A stretch of 64,000 nucleotides of DNA from assembly GCF_001443605.1 (NCBI RefSeq), contig NZ_CP013118.1, forward strand, positions 1,561,501 to 1,625,500, written 5' to 3'. This DNA is from Salinivirga cyanobacteriivorans (GTDB taxonomy: Bacteria > Bacteroidota > Bacteroidia > Bacteroidales > Salinivirgaceae). Under the pieces are notes generated by a model that made no database searches, was not told where the DNA came from, and was given only the letters and a program-made list of their open reading frames with translations. Both the position numbers and the translations under genes were made by a program. This document shows, in pieces, positions 8,174 through 17,008 of the stretch (positions within the stretch are counted from its first letter, which is position 1; each line of letters starts with the position of its first letter).

Positions 8174-9727
8174 ATGACAGAATTTGTAAAAAACGCAGCC
8201 GGAAGACTCATTCCAACGCATATAAACGACAAAGAGGTTGTTCCGTTTCAGGGTGTGGGCAAATACCGCCCACAGGGCAGAAAATATGCACCACCCATAA
8301 AAACAGTAGCCGACTATCCTGAAGATGGCGATAAGCGGGTAGCATCACTCAAAGATGCACTTATTAAAGCCGGGCTAAAAGATGGCATGACCATTTCTAC
8401 ACATCACCACTTCAGGAATGGTGACATACTGGCCAACCAGATTTTCGATATTGCGGCAGAGATGGGCGTAAAAGACCTCGTATGGTACCCCTCCGCCTCT
8501 TTCCCTTGCCACGAGCACCTTATCCAATATCTTGAAAGTGGAGTAATTCATCACATAGAAGGTTCAATGAACGGGCCCCTTGGCCGCTTTGCCAGCCAGG
8601 GTAAAATGAGAGGTCAGGGCGTGCTCCGCTCGCATGGAGGTCGCTACCAGGCCGTGCAAGACGGAGATGTGCACATCGACATTGCCATTATCGCAGCACC
8701 ATGCGCTGACCCGTTCGGCAATGCCAACGGTCTTTATGGAGATGCTGCTTGTGGCCTACTGGGCTTTGCCCTGGCCGATTCAGAATATGCCGACCAGGTT
8801 GTGGTGGTTACAGACAATATGGTACCCTTTCCATGCATACCCTGGCAAATTCAGGGAAATAATGTAGATATTACCGTTGAAGTAGATAAAATTGGAATAC
8901 CCGAAAAAATTGTGTCGGGCACCACAAAAGTAACAAAAAGCCCTGACCGGCTGTTGATTGCAGAAATGACAGCTCAATTTTGCGATGAAGCCGGACTCAT
9001 TAAAGAAGGCTTCTCTTTCCAGGCCGGAGCAGGAGGTACATCGCTGAGCATTGGAATATATTTTGGTGAAATAATGCGCAAAAAAGGCATAAAAGCCCGC
9101 TTTGCCAGAGGTGGAAGTAATCAGTACCTGGTAAAAATGTTTGAAGAGGGACTTGTGGAACACATTCTCGACGGCCAAACCTTCGACCTTGAAGGAGTAC
9201 GGTCTATGCGCGAAAACCCGACACACGTTAATACCAGCCCATTTACCAGCTACAATTATCACGGTAAAGGCAACTTTGCATCATTAATAGACATTGTAAT
9301 TCTCGGTGCCACTGAGGTAGACACAAACTTCAATGCCAATGTAGTGACCCACTCTGACGGTTACTTGCTTCACGGTATCGGAGGCTGGCAAAACTGCCTG
9401 TTTGGCAAAACTGTAATTCTGCCTATCCCGCTGTTTCGCGATCGCATACCGGTAATTGTAGACGAAGTTACCACTTTATGCGGACCCGGCGATTTAATTG
9501 ATGTAATCGTTACTGAGCGCGGTATTGCAGTAAATCCTAAACGCAAAGACCTGCTCGAAAAACTTAAAGACAGCGAACTGCCCATTAAAACTATCGAAGA
9601 ACTAAAAGCAGAAGCCGAAGAAATCTGCGGCAAACCCCAAAAACCGGAATTTGATGATGAAGTTATTGCAGCCATCAAATGGGTTGACGGAACTGTTATT
9701 GATGTTGTAAGAAAAATAAAAGAATAA
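8174..9727 (+). CDS. citF: Citrate lyase alpha subunit (citrate CoA-transferase)
   Basis: CitF transfers the acyl-carrier arm from acetyl to citrate, giving citryl-ACP that the CitE part then cleaves. The 517-residue length is typical. Recognisable segments are NAAGRLIPTHIN at the N-terminus, GLKDGMTISTHHHFRNGD, PLGRFASQGKM, SHGGRYQAVQDGDVHID, FGNANGLYGDAACG, FQAGAGGTSLSIGIYFGE and the C-terminal VTERGIAVNPKR. It is the second gene of the citrate lyase operon and is followed by a strong terminator hairpin. Confidence 0.94.
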   Translation: MTEFVKNAAGRLIPTHINDKEVVPFQGVGKYRPQGRKYAPPIKTVADYPEDGDKRVASLKDALIKAGLKDGMTISTHHHFRNGDILANQIFDIAAEMGVKDLVWYPSASFPCHEHLIQYLESGVIHHIEGSMNGPLGRFASQGKMRGQGVLRSHGGRYQAVQDGDVHIDIAIIAAPCADPFGNANGLYGDAACGLLGFALADSEYADQVVVVTDNMVPFPCIPWQIQGNNVDITVEVDKIGIPEKIVSGTTKVTKSPDRLLIAEMTAQFCDEAGLIKEGFSFQAGAGGTSLSIGIYFGEIMRKKGIKARFARGGSNQYLVKMFEEGLVEHILDGQTFDLEGVRSMRENPTHVNTSPFTSYNYHGKGNFASLIDIVILGATEVDTNFNANVVTHSDGYLLHGIGGWQNCLFGKTVILPIPLFRDRIPVIVDEVTTLCGPGDLIDVIVTERGIAVNPKRKDLLEKLKDSELPIKTIEELKAEAEEICGKPQKPEFDDEVIAAIKWVDGTVIDVVRKIKE

Positions 9728-9741
9728 TTTAGCCAGTATTT

Positions 9742-9778
9742 AAAAACATCTGCTAGCAATTTGTTAGCGGATGTTTTT
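9742..9778 (+). terminator. Rho-independent terminator of the citrate lyase operon
   Basis: A stem of about 16 bp (AAAAACATCTGCTAGC against GTTAGCGGATGTTTTT, one G-T pair) closes over a short loop and ends in a T run, 14 bases after the citF stop. Confidence 0.85.
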
Positions 9779-9856
9779 AATTATAACACTCAAAAAATGT
9801 TGCTGTAAATGGATGCTATTCAACTTGCAACGGTCTATCCCAAACTCGAGCTCCAA

Positions 9857-10966
9857 TTACCTGCCTCTTCTGTTATGATAATGACGCGAATCGCCCCATT
9901 TGCCATATCCAACCTGGTTCCCTGTTAAACCAATCCGCATTTCCAGGCAACTCACACAATCTGCCGCTTCCTCATCGGTACAGGGCTTATTCTCATAAAG
10001 TTTGTAGCTGTTGCGATACATACCGGGGGTTACATTTGGCATAATTACATTGGCCCCGGCCTTCAATGCTTTTTCGCGCCCCATCGGATCAAGTGCCTGA
10101 AGGGCAGTAGCCGAAGCAATATTGATATCGGGCATAATGATGCGTAAAAGGCTGATCATATTCAACGTCATCTCAAATCGATCTTGCTGTGGCAACAATT
10201 GATTCCGATACTTGTAGAGCGGAGTATCCTGGTGCTCGATGTAGGGCCCCATACCAACCATATCAATATCAAAACGACGCATAAAAAGTAAATCTTCAAC
10301 CAAATCTTTCCTGGTTTGAAAAGGCAACCCGATCATAACACCTGTACCAGTCTGATAGCCGATATCCTTCAGGTCGTACAACGCCTGAATCCTGTGCTCG
10401 TAGCTGTGCTTCTCGTTTTTCGGATGAATTTTGTAATATAATATTTTGTTAGAACTCTCAATTCTCAGCAAATAGCGATGCGCTCCACTTTCGAACCATC
10501 GCTTAAAAGTCTCATAATTCTGTTCGCCCAATGAGATTGTTATACCAATTTCATCGTTAGTGATTTGCTTAATCTTTCGCAACAATTTATCAACACGTTC
10601 CACGAAATGTTTGTCGCTTCTTTCGCCAGCCTGCAGCACAACAGAGCCATAATTCTGCTCATGCGCAAAACGCACAGCATCCAGTATGTCTTCATCGGTC
10701 ACATCGTAGCGATCTACATTTTTATTACCTGCCCTAATACCACAATAGTAGCAGTTTTTAGAACATTTATTCGAAAACTCTGTCAATCCACGGAAATAGA
10801 CGTAATTATCTAAATGGTTCTGCTTTACATTATTTGCATAACTCCGCAATTGCGTATTAGCCTCGGTTTCAGCTTTAATAAAATTTTTTATAATACCTGT
10901 TTCAGGGGCCTGCGCATTATAGAGCCTGTCCAGCTGTTTGGTTATATGATCTATAGTAGTTGTCAT
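9857..10966 (-). CDS. hydE: [FeFe]-hydrogenase maturation radical SAM protein HydE
   Basis: HydE takes part in building the dithiomethylamine-bridged diiron unit of the [FeFe]-hydrogenase H-cluster. The radical SAM CX3CX2C motif is CSKNCYYC (Cys68, 72, 75). The HydE signatures YVYFRGLTEFSN, VVLQAGERSD, LRIESSNKILYYKIHP and GVMIGLPFQT are present. Near the C-terminus CTDEEAADCVSC (CX7CX2C) matches the spacing of the second, non-essential FeS site known in Thermotoga HydE. The gene stands alone here; HydF, HydG and the hydrogenase are outside the window. Confidence 0.94.
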   Translation of the reverse strand: MTTTIDHITKQLDRLYNAQAPETGIIKNFIKAETEANTQLRSYANNVKQNHLDNYVYFRGLTEFSNKCSKNCYYCGIRAGNKNVDRYDVTDEDILDAVRFAHEQNYGSVVLQAGERSDKHFVERVDKLLRKIKQITNDEIGITISLGEQNYETFKRWFESGAHRYLLRIESSNKILYYKIHPKNEKHSYEHRIQALYDLKDIGYQTGTGVMIGLPFQTRKDLVEDLLFMRRFDIDMVGMGPYIEHQDTPLYKYRNQLLPQQDRFEMTLNMISLLRIIMPDINIASATALQALDPMGREKALKAGANVIMPNVTPGMYRNSYKLYENKPCTDEEAADCVSCLEMRIGLTGNQVGYGKWGDSRHYHNRRGR

Positions 10967-10986
10967 TTATACTGATATTTAAGCCA

Positions 10987-10994
10987 CAAAGTTA
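10987..10994 (-). promoter_or_regulatory. Promoter -7 element for hydE
   Basis: On the minus strand TAACTTTG fits TAnnTTTG, 20 bases upstream of the hydE ATG. No -33 box is evident. Confidence 0.5.
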
Positions 10995-11100
10995 TAAGGT
11001 TTTATCGAAACTCATTATACCACACTCAAATGGTGTACCTTAATCACAAAAACTGCTTAAAAGTATGTGTTTTATCATTTTCGCAGCAGAGCCAATATGT

Positions 11101-11108
11101 TATCTTTG
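11101..11108 (+). promoter_or_regulatory. Promoter -7 element that sets the start of the acyl-CoA synthetase gene
   Basis: TATCTTTG fits TAnnTTTG. It lies downstream of an earlier in-frame ATG (11065) and 37 bases before the ATG at 11146, so the later ATG is the start that a transcript from this promoter can use. Confidence 0.62.
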
Positions 11109-11145
11109 TGGAAATTTAATAAAATCAAACAAACAACTCCATAAA

Positions 11146-13203
11146 ATGATCAATAAACAACTATTAAATCCCCGCAGCATAGTAGTCGTTGGTGGCTCAG
11201 ATGACATTCATAAACCAGGAGGCAAGGTATTGAAAAACCTACTGGACGGGCAGTTTAAAGGCGATTTACATGTGGTAAACCCCAAACTTGATGAAGTGCA
11301 GGGGTTAAAATCTTATCGCGATGTAAATGATTTGCCTGAAGTTGATCTGGCCATTATGGCAATAGCAGCAAAATTTTGCCCTGACACCATCGATATCCTT
11401 ACGAAAAAGAAAAACACTCGTGCATTTATTATCCTGTCGGCAGGTTTTAGCGAAGAAAACGAAGAAGGAGCAAAACTGGAAGCTGATATAGTTGAAAAGG
11501 TAAATGCAGTGGATGGTGCACTGATTGGCCCGAACTGCATAGGCCTACTCAACCAGAACTACAATGGTGTGTTTACAACACCCATTCCGCAACTCGACCC
11601 ACAGGGTGTGGATTTTATTTCAGGTTCGGGAGCCACAGCAGTATTCATTATGGAGGCCGGAGTGCCCAAAGGTTTAAAATTCAATAGTGTTTATTCAGTA
11701 GGCAATAGCGCTCAGCTTGGCGTTGAAGAAGTACTGAAACACCTCGATGAAACTTATGAAGAGGGAAAATCTTCGAAAGTTAAATTGCTCTACATCGAAA
11801 ACATCGACAAACCTCAAATGCTGCTTAAGCATGCCAGTTCGCTGATTAGGAAAGGATGCAAAATTGCAGCAGTAAAATCAGGCGGTTCTGAAGCGGGTAG
11901 CAGAGCTGCATCGTCTCACACCGGGGCTCTTGCCAGCAGCGATGTGGCTGTAGATGCAATATTCCGCAAAGCCGGCATCGTACGCTGCCACGGCAGGGAA
12001 GAACTGGCAACAGTAGCATCAATATTTATGCACCCTGAGCTCAAGGGAAAAAACATAGCTATTATTACGCATGCCGGCGGGCCAGCTGTTATGCTCACCG
12101 ATGCACTATCGAATGGCGGACTCGAAATTCCACACATCGAAGGACCAAAGGCCGACGCACTGCTGGAAAAACTTTTCCCCGGCTCATCGGTATCGAACCC
12201 CATTGACTTTTTAGCCACAGGCACAGCCGAACAGCTGGGAGACATTATAGATGCTTGTGAAAATGATTTTGACAACATCGATGGAATGGCTGTAATTTTT
12301 GGCAGTCCCGGGTTATTCCCTGTTTACGATGTTTACGACCTGCTTGATGAAAAAATGAAGCAATGCAAAAAACCCATCTACCCCATTTTACCATCGGTGG
12401 TAAACGTGGCCGATGAAATAAAATCTTTCATTGCCAAGGGCCGCATAAACTTCCCGGACGAGGTACTCTTCGGCAATGCACTTTCAAAAGTATACCACAG
12501 AGCAAAGCCAGTACCTGAAAATCCGGCTATTCCTGAGGTTGACAATACCAAAATAAGGCAGATTATTGACCAGGCTGACAATGGCTATCTTACACCTGAA
12601 AAAGTCCAGGAATTACTTGATGCAGCAGGAATAACCCGCGCAGGCGAATCGGTTACATCCGACCGCGATGCTACAGTAACAGCTGCAGAAAAATTAGGAT
12701 TCCCAGTGGTCATGAAAGTTGTAGGGCCGGTTCACAAATCAGATGTAGGTGGCGTAGTACTTAATGTAAAAGATGCCGACACTGTAAGAAAAGAGTTTGA
12801 CCGCATGATGCAGATAAAAGACACTACAGCCATTCTTATGCAGCCCATGCTCACGGGAACAGAGCTTTTTGTTGGCGCAAAACGTGAAGATAAATTCGGA
12901 CACATGGTAATGGCAGGCCTGGGAGGTATCTTCATTGAAGTACTTAAGGACGTAAATGCCGCCATCGCTCCTATTGAACACGAAGAGGCAATCGGGATGA
13001 TACAAAGACTACGTGGCTATGGCATTATTAAAGGCACACGTGGACAGGACCCGATAAACGAAACTGAATTTGCTAAAATCATCACCCACATGGGCGCATT
13101 GATGGAAGCTGCACCAGAAATATTCGAAATGGACCTCAATCCACTGCTAGGCTCAAAAGAAAAGGTTGTAGCTGTGGATGCAAGGGTTCGCATCGAAAAA
13201 TAA
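11146..13203 (+). CDS. ADP-forming acetate--CoA ligase (fused alpha-beta acyl-CoA synthetase)
   Basis: The enzyme converts acetyl-CoA (or a similar acyl-CoA), ADP and phosphate into acetate, CoA and ATP. From the ATG at 11146 it has 685 residues. An N-terminal CoA-binding Rossmann domain (MINKQLLNPRSIVVVGGSDD, LSAGFSEENEEG, LIGPNCIGLLNQ) is followed by a succinyl-CoA-ligase-like domain with SHTGALASSD, holding the family's phospho-histidine. The C-terminal ATP-grasp domain includes FPVVMKVVGPVHKSDVGGVV and AGLGGIFIEVLKD. The chosen start removes 27 residues that look untranslated and lie before the promoter. It fits acetate fermentation with the citrate lyase and hydrogenase-maturation genes beside it. 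Confidence 0.92.
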   Translation: MINKQLLNPRSIVVVGGSDDIHKPGGKVLKNLLDGQFKGDLHVVNPKLDEVQGLKSYRDVNDLPEVDLAIMAIAAKFCPDTIDILTKKKNTRAFIILSAGFSEENEEGAKLEADIVEKVNAVDGALIGPNCIGLLNQNYNGVFTTPIPQLDPQGVDFISGSGATAVFIMEAGVPKGLKFNSVYSVGNSAQLGVEEVLKHLDETYEEGKSSKVKLLYIENIDKPQMLLKHASSLIRKGCKIAAVKSGGSEAGSRAASSHTGALASSDVAVDAIFRKAGIVRCHGREELATVASIFMHPELKGKNIAIITHAGGPAVMLTDALSNGGLEIPHIEGPKADALLEKLFPGSSVSNPIDFLATGTAEQLGDIIDACENDFDNIDGMAVIFGSPGLFPVYDVYDLLDEKMKQCKKPIYPILPSVVNVADEIKSFIAKGRINFPDEVLFGNALSKVYHRAKPVPENPAIPEVDNTKIRQIIDQADNGYLTPEKVQELLDAAGITRAGESVTSDRDATVTAAEKLGFPVVMKVVGPVHKSDVGGVVLNVKDADTVRKEFDRMMQIKDTTAILMQPMLTGTELFVGAKREDKFGHMVMAGLGGIFIEVLKDVNAAIAPIEHEEAIGMIQRLRGYGIIKGTRGQDPINETEFAKIITHMGALMEAAPEIFEMDLNPLLGSKEKVVAVDARVRIEK

Positions 13204-13228
13204 AATTTTCAGCATATTAGTCATCAAC

Positions 13229-13266
13229 AAATCCGGCCGTGTTAGCACATTCTGGCCGGATTTTTT
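13229..13266 (+). terminator. Rho-independent terminator after the acyl-CoA synthetase gene
   Basis: A perfect 10-bp stem AAATCCGGCC / GGCCGGATTT with a 15-base loop ends in a T run, 26 bases after the stop codon. Confidence 0.88.
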
Positions 13267-13298
13267 ATAAATTGCCATGCATCTCAAAACAAAAACAG

Positions 13299-13448
13299 AT
13301 GAAGAGTTGGAAAGACCTTAGCAAAACAGAAAAATTCCTGGTTGGTTTCATAATTGTTTTAATAATTGCAATAGCACTGAACTGGGAACGTGTTTACAAA
13401 GGGATAAAAAAAGGAATAGAACCATATAAAACAGAACAAAACCAATAA
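13299..13448 (+). CDS. Small single-pass membrane protein (49 aa)
   Basis: From the ATG at 13299 the product is MKSWKDLSKTEKFLVGFIIV plus a continued hydrophobic helix (residues about 14-27) and a basic tail. A longer in-frame reading would start inside the preceding terminator hairpin, so the short form is preferred. The stop is followed after 3 bases by the next gene, suggesting co-translation of a three-gene membrane-protein unit (13299-14465). I do not recognise the family. Confidence 0.6.
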   Translation: MKSWKDLSKTEKFLVGFIIVLIIAIALNWERVYKGIKKGIEPYKTEQNQ

Positions 13449-13451
13449 ATT

Positions 13452-13730
13452 ATGTTTAAAAACGATAAGCTACACCGTGCTTTGAACAAGGAGCATAAAT
13501 TTGCCCGCCAGTTCGTAATTGCAGCCATACTTGTGCTGGTTGTCAATGCAAATGTAATGATCTACATCATGCAAAAAATCGACAAACTGCCCAATGCCTA
13601 TTGGATTCAGTTGGCTTTTGTACCTGCACTGTTAATTCTTATGGGTTTCTACTATTTCAGGATTCACAAAAAAAACCTGAAACGCATTAAAGATGATTTT
13701 GAAGCAGAAATGCTTAAAAAAGAAGATTAA
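13452..13730 (+). CDS. Small membrane protein of unknown function (92 aa)
   Basis: Two hydrophobic helices are visible, near residues 20-40 (FVIAAILVLVVNANVMIYIM) and 50-70 (WIQLAFVPALLILMGFYYF), between basic ends, giving a hairpin membrane topology. It lies between the 49-aa and 233-aa membrane-protein genes with gaps of 3 and 33 bases. No family is recognised. Confidence 0.7.
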   Translation: MFKNDKLHRALNKEHKFARQFVIAAILVLVVNANVMIYIMQKIDKLPNAYWIQLAFVPALLILMGFYYFRIHKKNLKRIKDDFEAEMLKKED

Positions 13731-13763
13731 CAAACGGACAAAGCTTTTATTTTAGGATTAACC

Positions 13764-14465
13764 ATGAAGAAAAAGGACTTAATTTTTGCACTGGCGGTAA
13801 TTGCCATTTTTTCACCTTTTTTTTGGTCGAATACAACATACGAAACTTATACAGGTTTCAATGTGCAACACGGAATGATCATGGCATTTATAAAATTTGC
13901 CATTCTGGCCACCCTTGGAGAGGTTATTGGCTTACGCATTAAAACAGGCCAGTATATTCAAAAAGGTTTTGGAGTTATACCGCGAGCCATTGTATGGGGG
14001 GTTATTGGCCTGACCATAAAAATGGCATTTATAATTTTTGCTACCGGCACACCTGAATTCCTGGCCTACCTGGGATTAAACGATGCAAAAACATTAATGC
14101 AGGGAGACCTCACGTGGAATAAGGTACTCGTGGCATTTTGCATAAGTGCGGCAATGAACGTTATTTATGCTCCGGTAATGATGACTTTTCATAAAATTAC
14201 CGATACCCATATTGTGGACAATAACGGAACACTCAAAGGATTCTTCAGTCCAATTCAGTTTAAAGAAATTTTTGCAAAGCTCGACTGGAAAGTACAATGG
14301 AATTTTGTATTCAAAAAGACCATCCCATTTTTCTGGATACCGGCACATACCATAACTTTTTTGTTACCCCCCGAATTCAGGGTATTATTCGCAGCTTTGT
14401 TAGGTATTATGCTTGGTGTATTTTTAGCCGTTGCAGCGCAACTTGGTAAAAAACAGGAAGTTTAA
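13764..14465 (+). CDS. Polytopic membrane protein, possibly Mpv17/PMP22-like (233 aa)
   Basis: Five or so hydrophobic segments span the protein: residues 5-22, 38-58, 70-95, 120-140 and 188-225. The stretches RAIVWGVIGLTIKMAFIIF, NVIYAPVMMTFHKITD and WNFVFKKTIPFFWIPAHTIT recall bacterial relatives of the Mpv17/PMP22 family, in which a NFxVxxxxxPFWIPAHxxxF-type C-terminal pattern is typical. That assignment is from memory of the pattern and is tentative. It closes a likely three-gene unit. The flavodoxin gene starts 81 bases downstream. Confidence 0.7.
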   Translation: MKKKDLIFALAVIAIFSPFFWSNTTYETYTGFNVQHGMIMAFIKFAILATLGEVIGLRIKTGQYIQKGFGVIPRAIVWGVIGLTIKMAFIIFATGTPEFLAYLGLNDAKTLMQGDLTWNKVLVAFCISAAMNVIYAPVMMTFHKITDTHIVDNNGTLKGFFSPIQFKEIFAKLDWKVQWNFVFKKTIPFFWIPAHTITFLLPPEFRVLFAALLGIMLGVFLAVAAQLGKKQEV

Positions 14466-14546
14466 AGGCACTTTGAAAAATAAATACAACATTTTGTAAT
14501 CAAAAAACGGAATTAATTTGTTTACTTTAATATAAAATCACACATC

Positions 14547-15062
14547 ATGAATACAACAGGAATTTTTTACGCACCCAAAGGAGGAAGTACAGAAAAAATA
14601 GCCAGGAAAATTCATCAGCATCTGCCATCGGCTGCACTTAAAAGCGTGCCCGAAGCAAGTGTGGATGATATGATGCACTACGATAACCTGATACTGGGTA
14701 TTGCCACAATTGGCAAAGAAACCTGGAACCAGGAGATCAAGAAAAGCGGATGGGACCTTGTTATGCCACATATTGATAAAGCTGATTTTACAGGAAAAAA
14801 AGTGGCTATTTTTGGTCTTGGCGACTCTGTAACTTACGACTTGCACTTTGTAGATGCAGTTGGTATTTTAGGACAAAAACTCAGAGAACGCGGCGCAGAA
14901 TTGGTTGGTTTTACCGATACCAAAGACTATAACTTCAGAGAATCGAAAGCCATTGAGGGAGACCAGTTCATGGGACTGCCCATAGATGAAGATTTTGAGG
15001 AAGAAAAAACCGACGAACGTATTGATCAATGGGTCAAAGATTTAACAAAAAAAATGTCGTAA
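14547..15062 (+). CDS. Flavodoxin (long-chain type)
   Basis: Flavodoxins carry one FMN and replace ferredoxin as a low-potential electron carrier. The phosphate-binding loop is FYAPKGGSTEKIARKI at residues 7-22. An isoalloxazine-flanking loop, LGIATIGKETWNQE, follows near 50-63, and FGLGDSVTYDLHFVDAVG near 91-108 marks the second flavin loop. The 171-residue length and the insertion after residue 120 fit the long-chain class (FldA-like). In this anaerobic-type genome it could serve hydrogenase, PFOR or radical SAM enzymes such as HydE. That is inference. Confidence 0.9.
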   Translation: MNTTGIFYAPKGGSTEKIARKIHQHLPSAALKSVPEASVDDMMHYDNLILGIATIGKETWNQEIKKSGWDLVMPHIDKADFTGKKVAIFGLGDSVTYDLHFVDAVGILGQKLRERGAELVGFTDTKDYNFRESKAIEGDQFMGLPIDEDFEEEKTDERIDQWVKDLTKKMS

Positions 15063-15116
15063 AACATCAAATAATTATTGGAATTTTAGAAAAACCGAAA
15101 CCAAACACCTATATTT

Positions 15117-15130
15117 AACGTTATAACGTT
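15117..15130. promoter_or_regulatory. Perfect palindrome upstream of the primary sigma gene
   Basis: AACGTTATAACGTT is a perfect 14-bp palindrome 25 bases before the rpoD ATG. Position and symmetry suggest a binding site for a dimeric regulator overlapping the promoter or leader. No regulator can be named. Confidence 0.45.
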
Positions 15131-15154
15131 GAAACCCCTAATTATTCCAAATAG

Positions 15155-16018
15155 ATGAGACAACTCAAGATTACCAAGCAGGTTACAAATCGTGATACAG
15201 CTTCACTTGATAAGTACCTGCATGAAATCGGCAAAGTAGAGCTCCTAACCGCAGACGAAGAGGTGGCATTGGCCAGACGCATCAGAAAAGGTGATACAAC
15301 TGCCCTTGATAAACTCATAAGGGCCAATCTTCGATTTGTTGTTTCTGTAAGTAAACAATACCAAAATCAGGGTTTAAGCTTACCAGATTTAATTAACGAA
15401 GGGAATTTGGGCTTAATTAAAGCCGCACAGCGCTTTGACGAAACACGTGGATTTAAATTTATTTCTTATGCAGTATGGTGGATTCGCCAGTCCATACTTC
15501 AGGCGCTGGCCGAACAAGCACGCATTGTGAGGCTTCCGCTGAATAAAATTGGGTCTATCAACAAAATCAACAAGAAGCTCAACCAACTGGAGCAGGATTT
15601 TGAACGGGAACCATCGGCAGATGAAATTGCCAAAGCACTGGAAATCTCGCCTAACGAGGTAAAAAAATCAATGGCTAACTCAGGCCGGCACGTCAGTATG
15701 GATGCACCTATTTCTGCAGAAGAAGAAGGCACCATGTATGATGTAATGCAAAGCGACGACATGCCCAGCCCCGATCGCACATTGATAAATGATTCCCTGC
15801 GAAAAGAAATCGACCGGGCCCTAACCACCCTCTCGCGCAGAGAAGGCGACATTCTTCGTTGCTATTTTGGCCTGAACAGCCAGCCACCCAGCACACTGGA
15901 AGAAATTGGCGAAAAATTTGACCTGACACGTGAACGTGTTCGTCAAATTAAAGAAAAGGCCATCAGGAGATTAAAACATACTTCACGTAGTAAAAACCTT
16001 AAAATGTATCTTGGATGA
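15155..16018 (+). CDS. rpoD: Primary RNA polymerase sigma factor (sigma-70, Bacteroidota short form)
   Basis: This is the housekeeping sigma that recognises the TAnnTTTG promoters of this phylum. The 287-residue protein lacks region 1.1 and starts directly before region 1.2 ([20 protein letters not shown]). Region 2 contains [36 protein letters not shown] and the -10-binding [17 protein letters not shown]. Region 3 follows. Region 4 ends with [20 protein letters not shown], the -35 helix-turn-helix. Length and the missing 1.1 are normal for Bacteroidota. A palindrome sits just upstream and a strong terminator just downstream, so it is monocistronic. Confidence 0.96.
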   Translation: MRQLKITKQVTNRDTASLDKYLHEIGKVELLTADEEVALARRIRKGDTTALDKLIRANLRFVVSVSKQYQNQGLSLPDLINEGNLGLIKAAQRFDETRGFKFISYAVWWIRQSILQALAEQARIVRLPLNKIGSINKINKKLNQLEQDFEREPSADEIAKALEISPNEVKKSMANSGRHVSMDAPISAEEEGTMYDVMQSDDMPSPDRTLINDSLRKEIDRALTTLSRREGDILRCYFGLNSQPPSTLEEIGEKFDLTRERVRQIKEKAIRRLKHTSRSKNLKMYLG

Positions 16019-16040
16019 TAAAATATTTACAATAAAAACA

Positions 16041-16078
16041 GAAAAGGGGAACAAGCTTCCCCTTTTTTTTGTTTTTTT
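16041..16078 (+). terminator. Rho-independent terminator of rpoD
   Basis: A 10-bp stem AAAAGGGGAA / TTCCCCTTTT with a 5-base loop is followed by a T-rich run, 23 bases after the rpoD stop and ahead of rpe. Confidence 0.88.
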
Positions 16079-16095
16079 GTGCAAAAACCGACATC

Positions 16096-16746
16096 ATGGC
16101 AAAATTAGTATCACCATCAATGCTCTCTGCAAATTTTCTCAACCTTGAAAATGATATTAAAATGGTCAATGATAGCGAGGCAGATTGGTTCCACCTCGAT
16201 GTAATGGACGGAATGTACGTACCCAATATTTCATTCGGCCTCCCTATCGTAAAGCAAATAAACAAAATAGCTAAAAAACCTTTAGATGTACACCTGATGA
16301 TTGCTCAACCAGAGAGGTATATCAAAGATTTTAAAGCAGCAGGAGCCGACATCCTCACCATTCATTACGAAGCTTCAACACACCTGCACCGGAGCATTCA
16401 GGCCATTAAAGCTGAGGGCATGAAAGCTGGTGTCGCCATCAACCCACATACCAATGTTACACTTTTAGAAGATGTGCTCAAAGACATTGACATGGTGCTT
16501 ATAATGTCTGTCAATCCTGGTTTTGGAGGACAAAAATTCATTGAGCAATCTATCCACAAAATTAAGCGGTTACGTATGGAAATTGAAAGTAGTGGGGCTC
16601 AAACCATGATACAGGTGGATGGCGGTGTAGACAACACCAATGCAGCCACGCTTTATGATGCCGGGGCCGACTGCCTTGTGGCCGGTAGTTACGTATTCAA
16701 AGCCAATGATCCTCAAGAAGCCATTTCCCTGTTAAAGAAAGCCTGA
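16096..16746 (+). CDS. rpe: Ribulose-phosphate 3-epimerase
   Basis: Rpe interconverts ribulose-5-phosphate and xylulose-5-phosphate in the pentose phosphate pathway. The TIM-barrel signatures are LVSPSMLSANFLNLENDI at the N-terminus, FHLDVMDGMYVPNISFG, PLDVHLMIAQPERYI, MSVNPGFGGQKFIEQS, IQVDGGVDNTNA and the phosphate-binding LVAGSYVFKA. The start at 16096 gives the usual 216 residues. An earlier in-frame ATG (16069) is rejected because it lies within the T run of the rpoD terminator. Confidence 0.95.
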   Translation: MAKLVSPSMLSANFLNLENDIKMVNDSEADWFHLDVMDGMYVPNISFGLPIVKQINKIAKKPLDVHLMIAQPERYIKDFKAAGADILTIHYEASTHLHRSIQAIKAEGMKAGVAINPHTNVTLLEDVLKDIDMVLIMSVNPGFGGQKFIEQSIHKIKRLRMEIESSGAQTMIQVDGGVDNTNAATLYDAGADCLVAGSYVFKANDPQEAISLLKKA

Positions 16747-16940
16747 AAGATATTTTACATAAAACCCCTCCGGGGTTTATCCCTGATTAACGGGCTATAA
16801 AATTATCGAATCTTTGGAAACACATCGGCCAGGCTTCATCTGCAGAGCCTCGCCATAAATTGACGCAATACCCCCCTGCTAATCGCCTTATTCGGGATTT
16901 TTCCGGCAATAAAATTTATTTTGATTTAATTACTGGATAG

Positions 16941-17002
16941 AAAAAAGGGTTGCCCACTAAAAAAAATAATTACGATGGCAAACGAAAGCATGTGGGCAAC
17001 CC
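16941..17002 (-). terminator. Rho-independent terminator of the saccharopine-dehydrogenase-like gene
   Basis: A perfect 11-bp inverted repeat (GGGTTGCCCAC / GTGGGCAACCC) with a loop of about 34 bases ends in a T run on the minus strand, 7 bases after the stop at 17009. The long loop is unusual. The 194 bases before it (16747-16940) contain only a small ACCCC/GGGGT hairpin at 16762-16778. Confidence 0.72.
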
Positions 17003-17008
17003 GGGCAA

